Source: Bacteroides sp. UBA7333
GTDB lineage: Bacteria; Bacteroidota; Bacteroidia; Bacteroidales; Bacteroidaceae
Reading direction: 5' to 3'
Assembly (NCBI GenBank): GCA_002471195.1
Contig: DKPN01000062.1
Span: forward strand, 52,709 to 116,708
Length of the DNA stretch: 64,000 nt
Shown here: piece by piece, positions 63,955-64,000 of the stretch
How the letters are laid out: the number at the start of each line of letters is the position of its first letter
How positions within the stretch are numbered: the stretch's first letter is position 1
Made by a program: the position numbers and the translations under genes
Notes under the pieces: generated by a model
The model's database searches: none
What the model was told of the DNA's origin: nothing
What the model saw: only the letters and a program-made list of their open reading frames with translations

Positions 63955-64000
63955 ACGGCGACTACCTACTCTCCCACAGTTACGCAGTACCATCGGCGTG
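63955..64000 (-). rRNA. rrf: 5S ribosomal RNA, 3' part (rest outside window)
   Basis: The minus strand reads GCCGATGGTACTGCGTAACT then GTGGGAGAGTAGGTAGTCGC, which is the conserved 3' third of bacterial 5S rRNA. About 46 bases are visible, and the gene continues beyond the right edge. An rRNA operon is therefore expected to the right, read on the minus strand. Confidence 0.92.

Overview
The window comes from a Bacteroidales (Bacteroidota) chromosome. The signs are strong AT-richness, many promoters of the Bacteroides type (TTTG or TTG, about 20 bases, then TAnnTTTG), a TonB-dependent receptor, a S9 dipeptidyl peptidase, a GT3 glycogen synthase, an NtpE/DUF2764/A/B/D/I/K-type V-ATPase operon, a DUF5020 outer-membrane protein and a long Ala/Glu/Lys-tailed ribosomal protein S16. 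I cannot assign a genus. Most of the content is ordinary chromosomal housekeeping. No phage, insertion sequence, CRISPR array or tRNA was seen.

Layout, left to right. 1-7.6 kb: the end of a TonB receptor, dipeptidyl peptidase IV, lipoyl synthase, a membrane protein with a Nudix-like tail, an RsmI-like methyltransferase and FabI. 7.8-12.5 kb (minus): a three-gene alpha-glucan operon (GH133 debranching enzyme, GT4, GH57). 12.9-20.1 kb: rhomboid protease, patatin, C1 peptidase, SatP-type transporter, DUF4405 membrane protein, Crp/Fnr regulator, iron alcohol dehydrogenase and a subclass A2 beta-lactamase. 20.3-27.4 kb: a heavy-metal RND efflux pump fused to its TolC-like channel, its adaptor, and a LytS/LytTR two-component pair. 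27.5-30 kb: a second C1 peptidase, a likely small RNA, 21-bp tandem repeats and a divergent UDG-superfamily protein. 30-33.6 kb: a nucleobase transport operon with a structured leader. 33.7-35.6 kb: a metal permease and an AraC regulator, both carrying CxxC metal-binding domains. 35.9-38.8 kb: AmmeMemoRadiSam B-A fusion, radical SAM partner and AlaX. 39-44.9 kb: rpsP, a DUF3784 protein and the potABCD polyamine operon. 45-46.1 kb: a TlpA-like lipoprotein. 46.2-51.5 kb (minus): frc-oxc-AEC transporter-second CoA transferase. 51.7-56 kb: glycogen phosphorylase and GT3 glycogen synthase. 56.2-63.7 kb: the V-ATPase operon. The right edge enters a 5S rRNA on the minus strand.

The most notable cluster is the four-gene oxalate operon. 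Its order and protein types match the enterobacterial yfdW-yfdU-yfdV-yfdE operon, which is unexpected in a Bacteroidales genome and suggests acquisition. Other points for a second look are an orphan promoter-plus-terminator unit that looks like a small RNA, a leader with possible loop-loop pairing before the uracil permease, a perfect intrinsic terminator inside the signal-peptide codons of the beta-lactamase, a membrane-anchored PotD with a polyarginine tail, and a V-ATPase rotor subunit with the full set of Na+ ligands.
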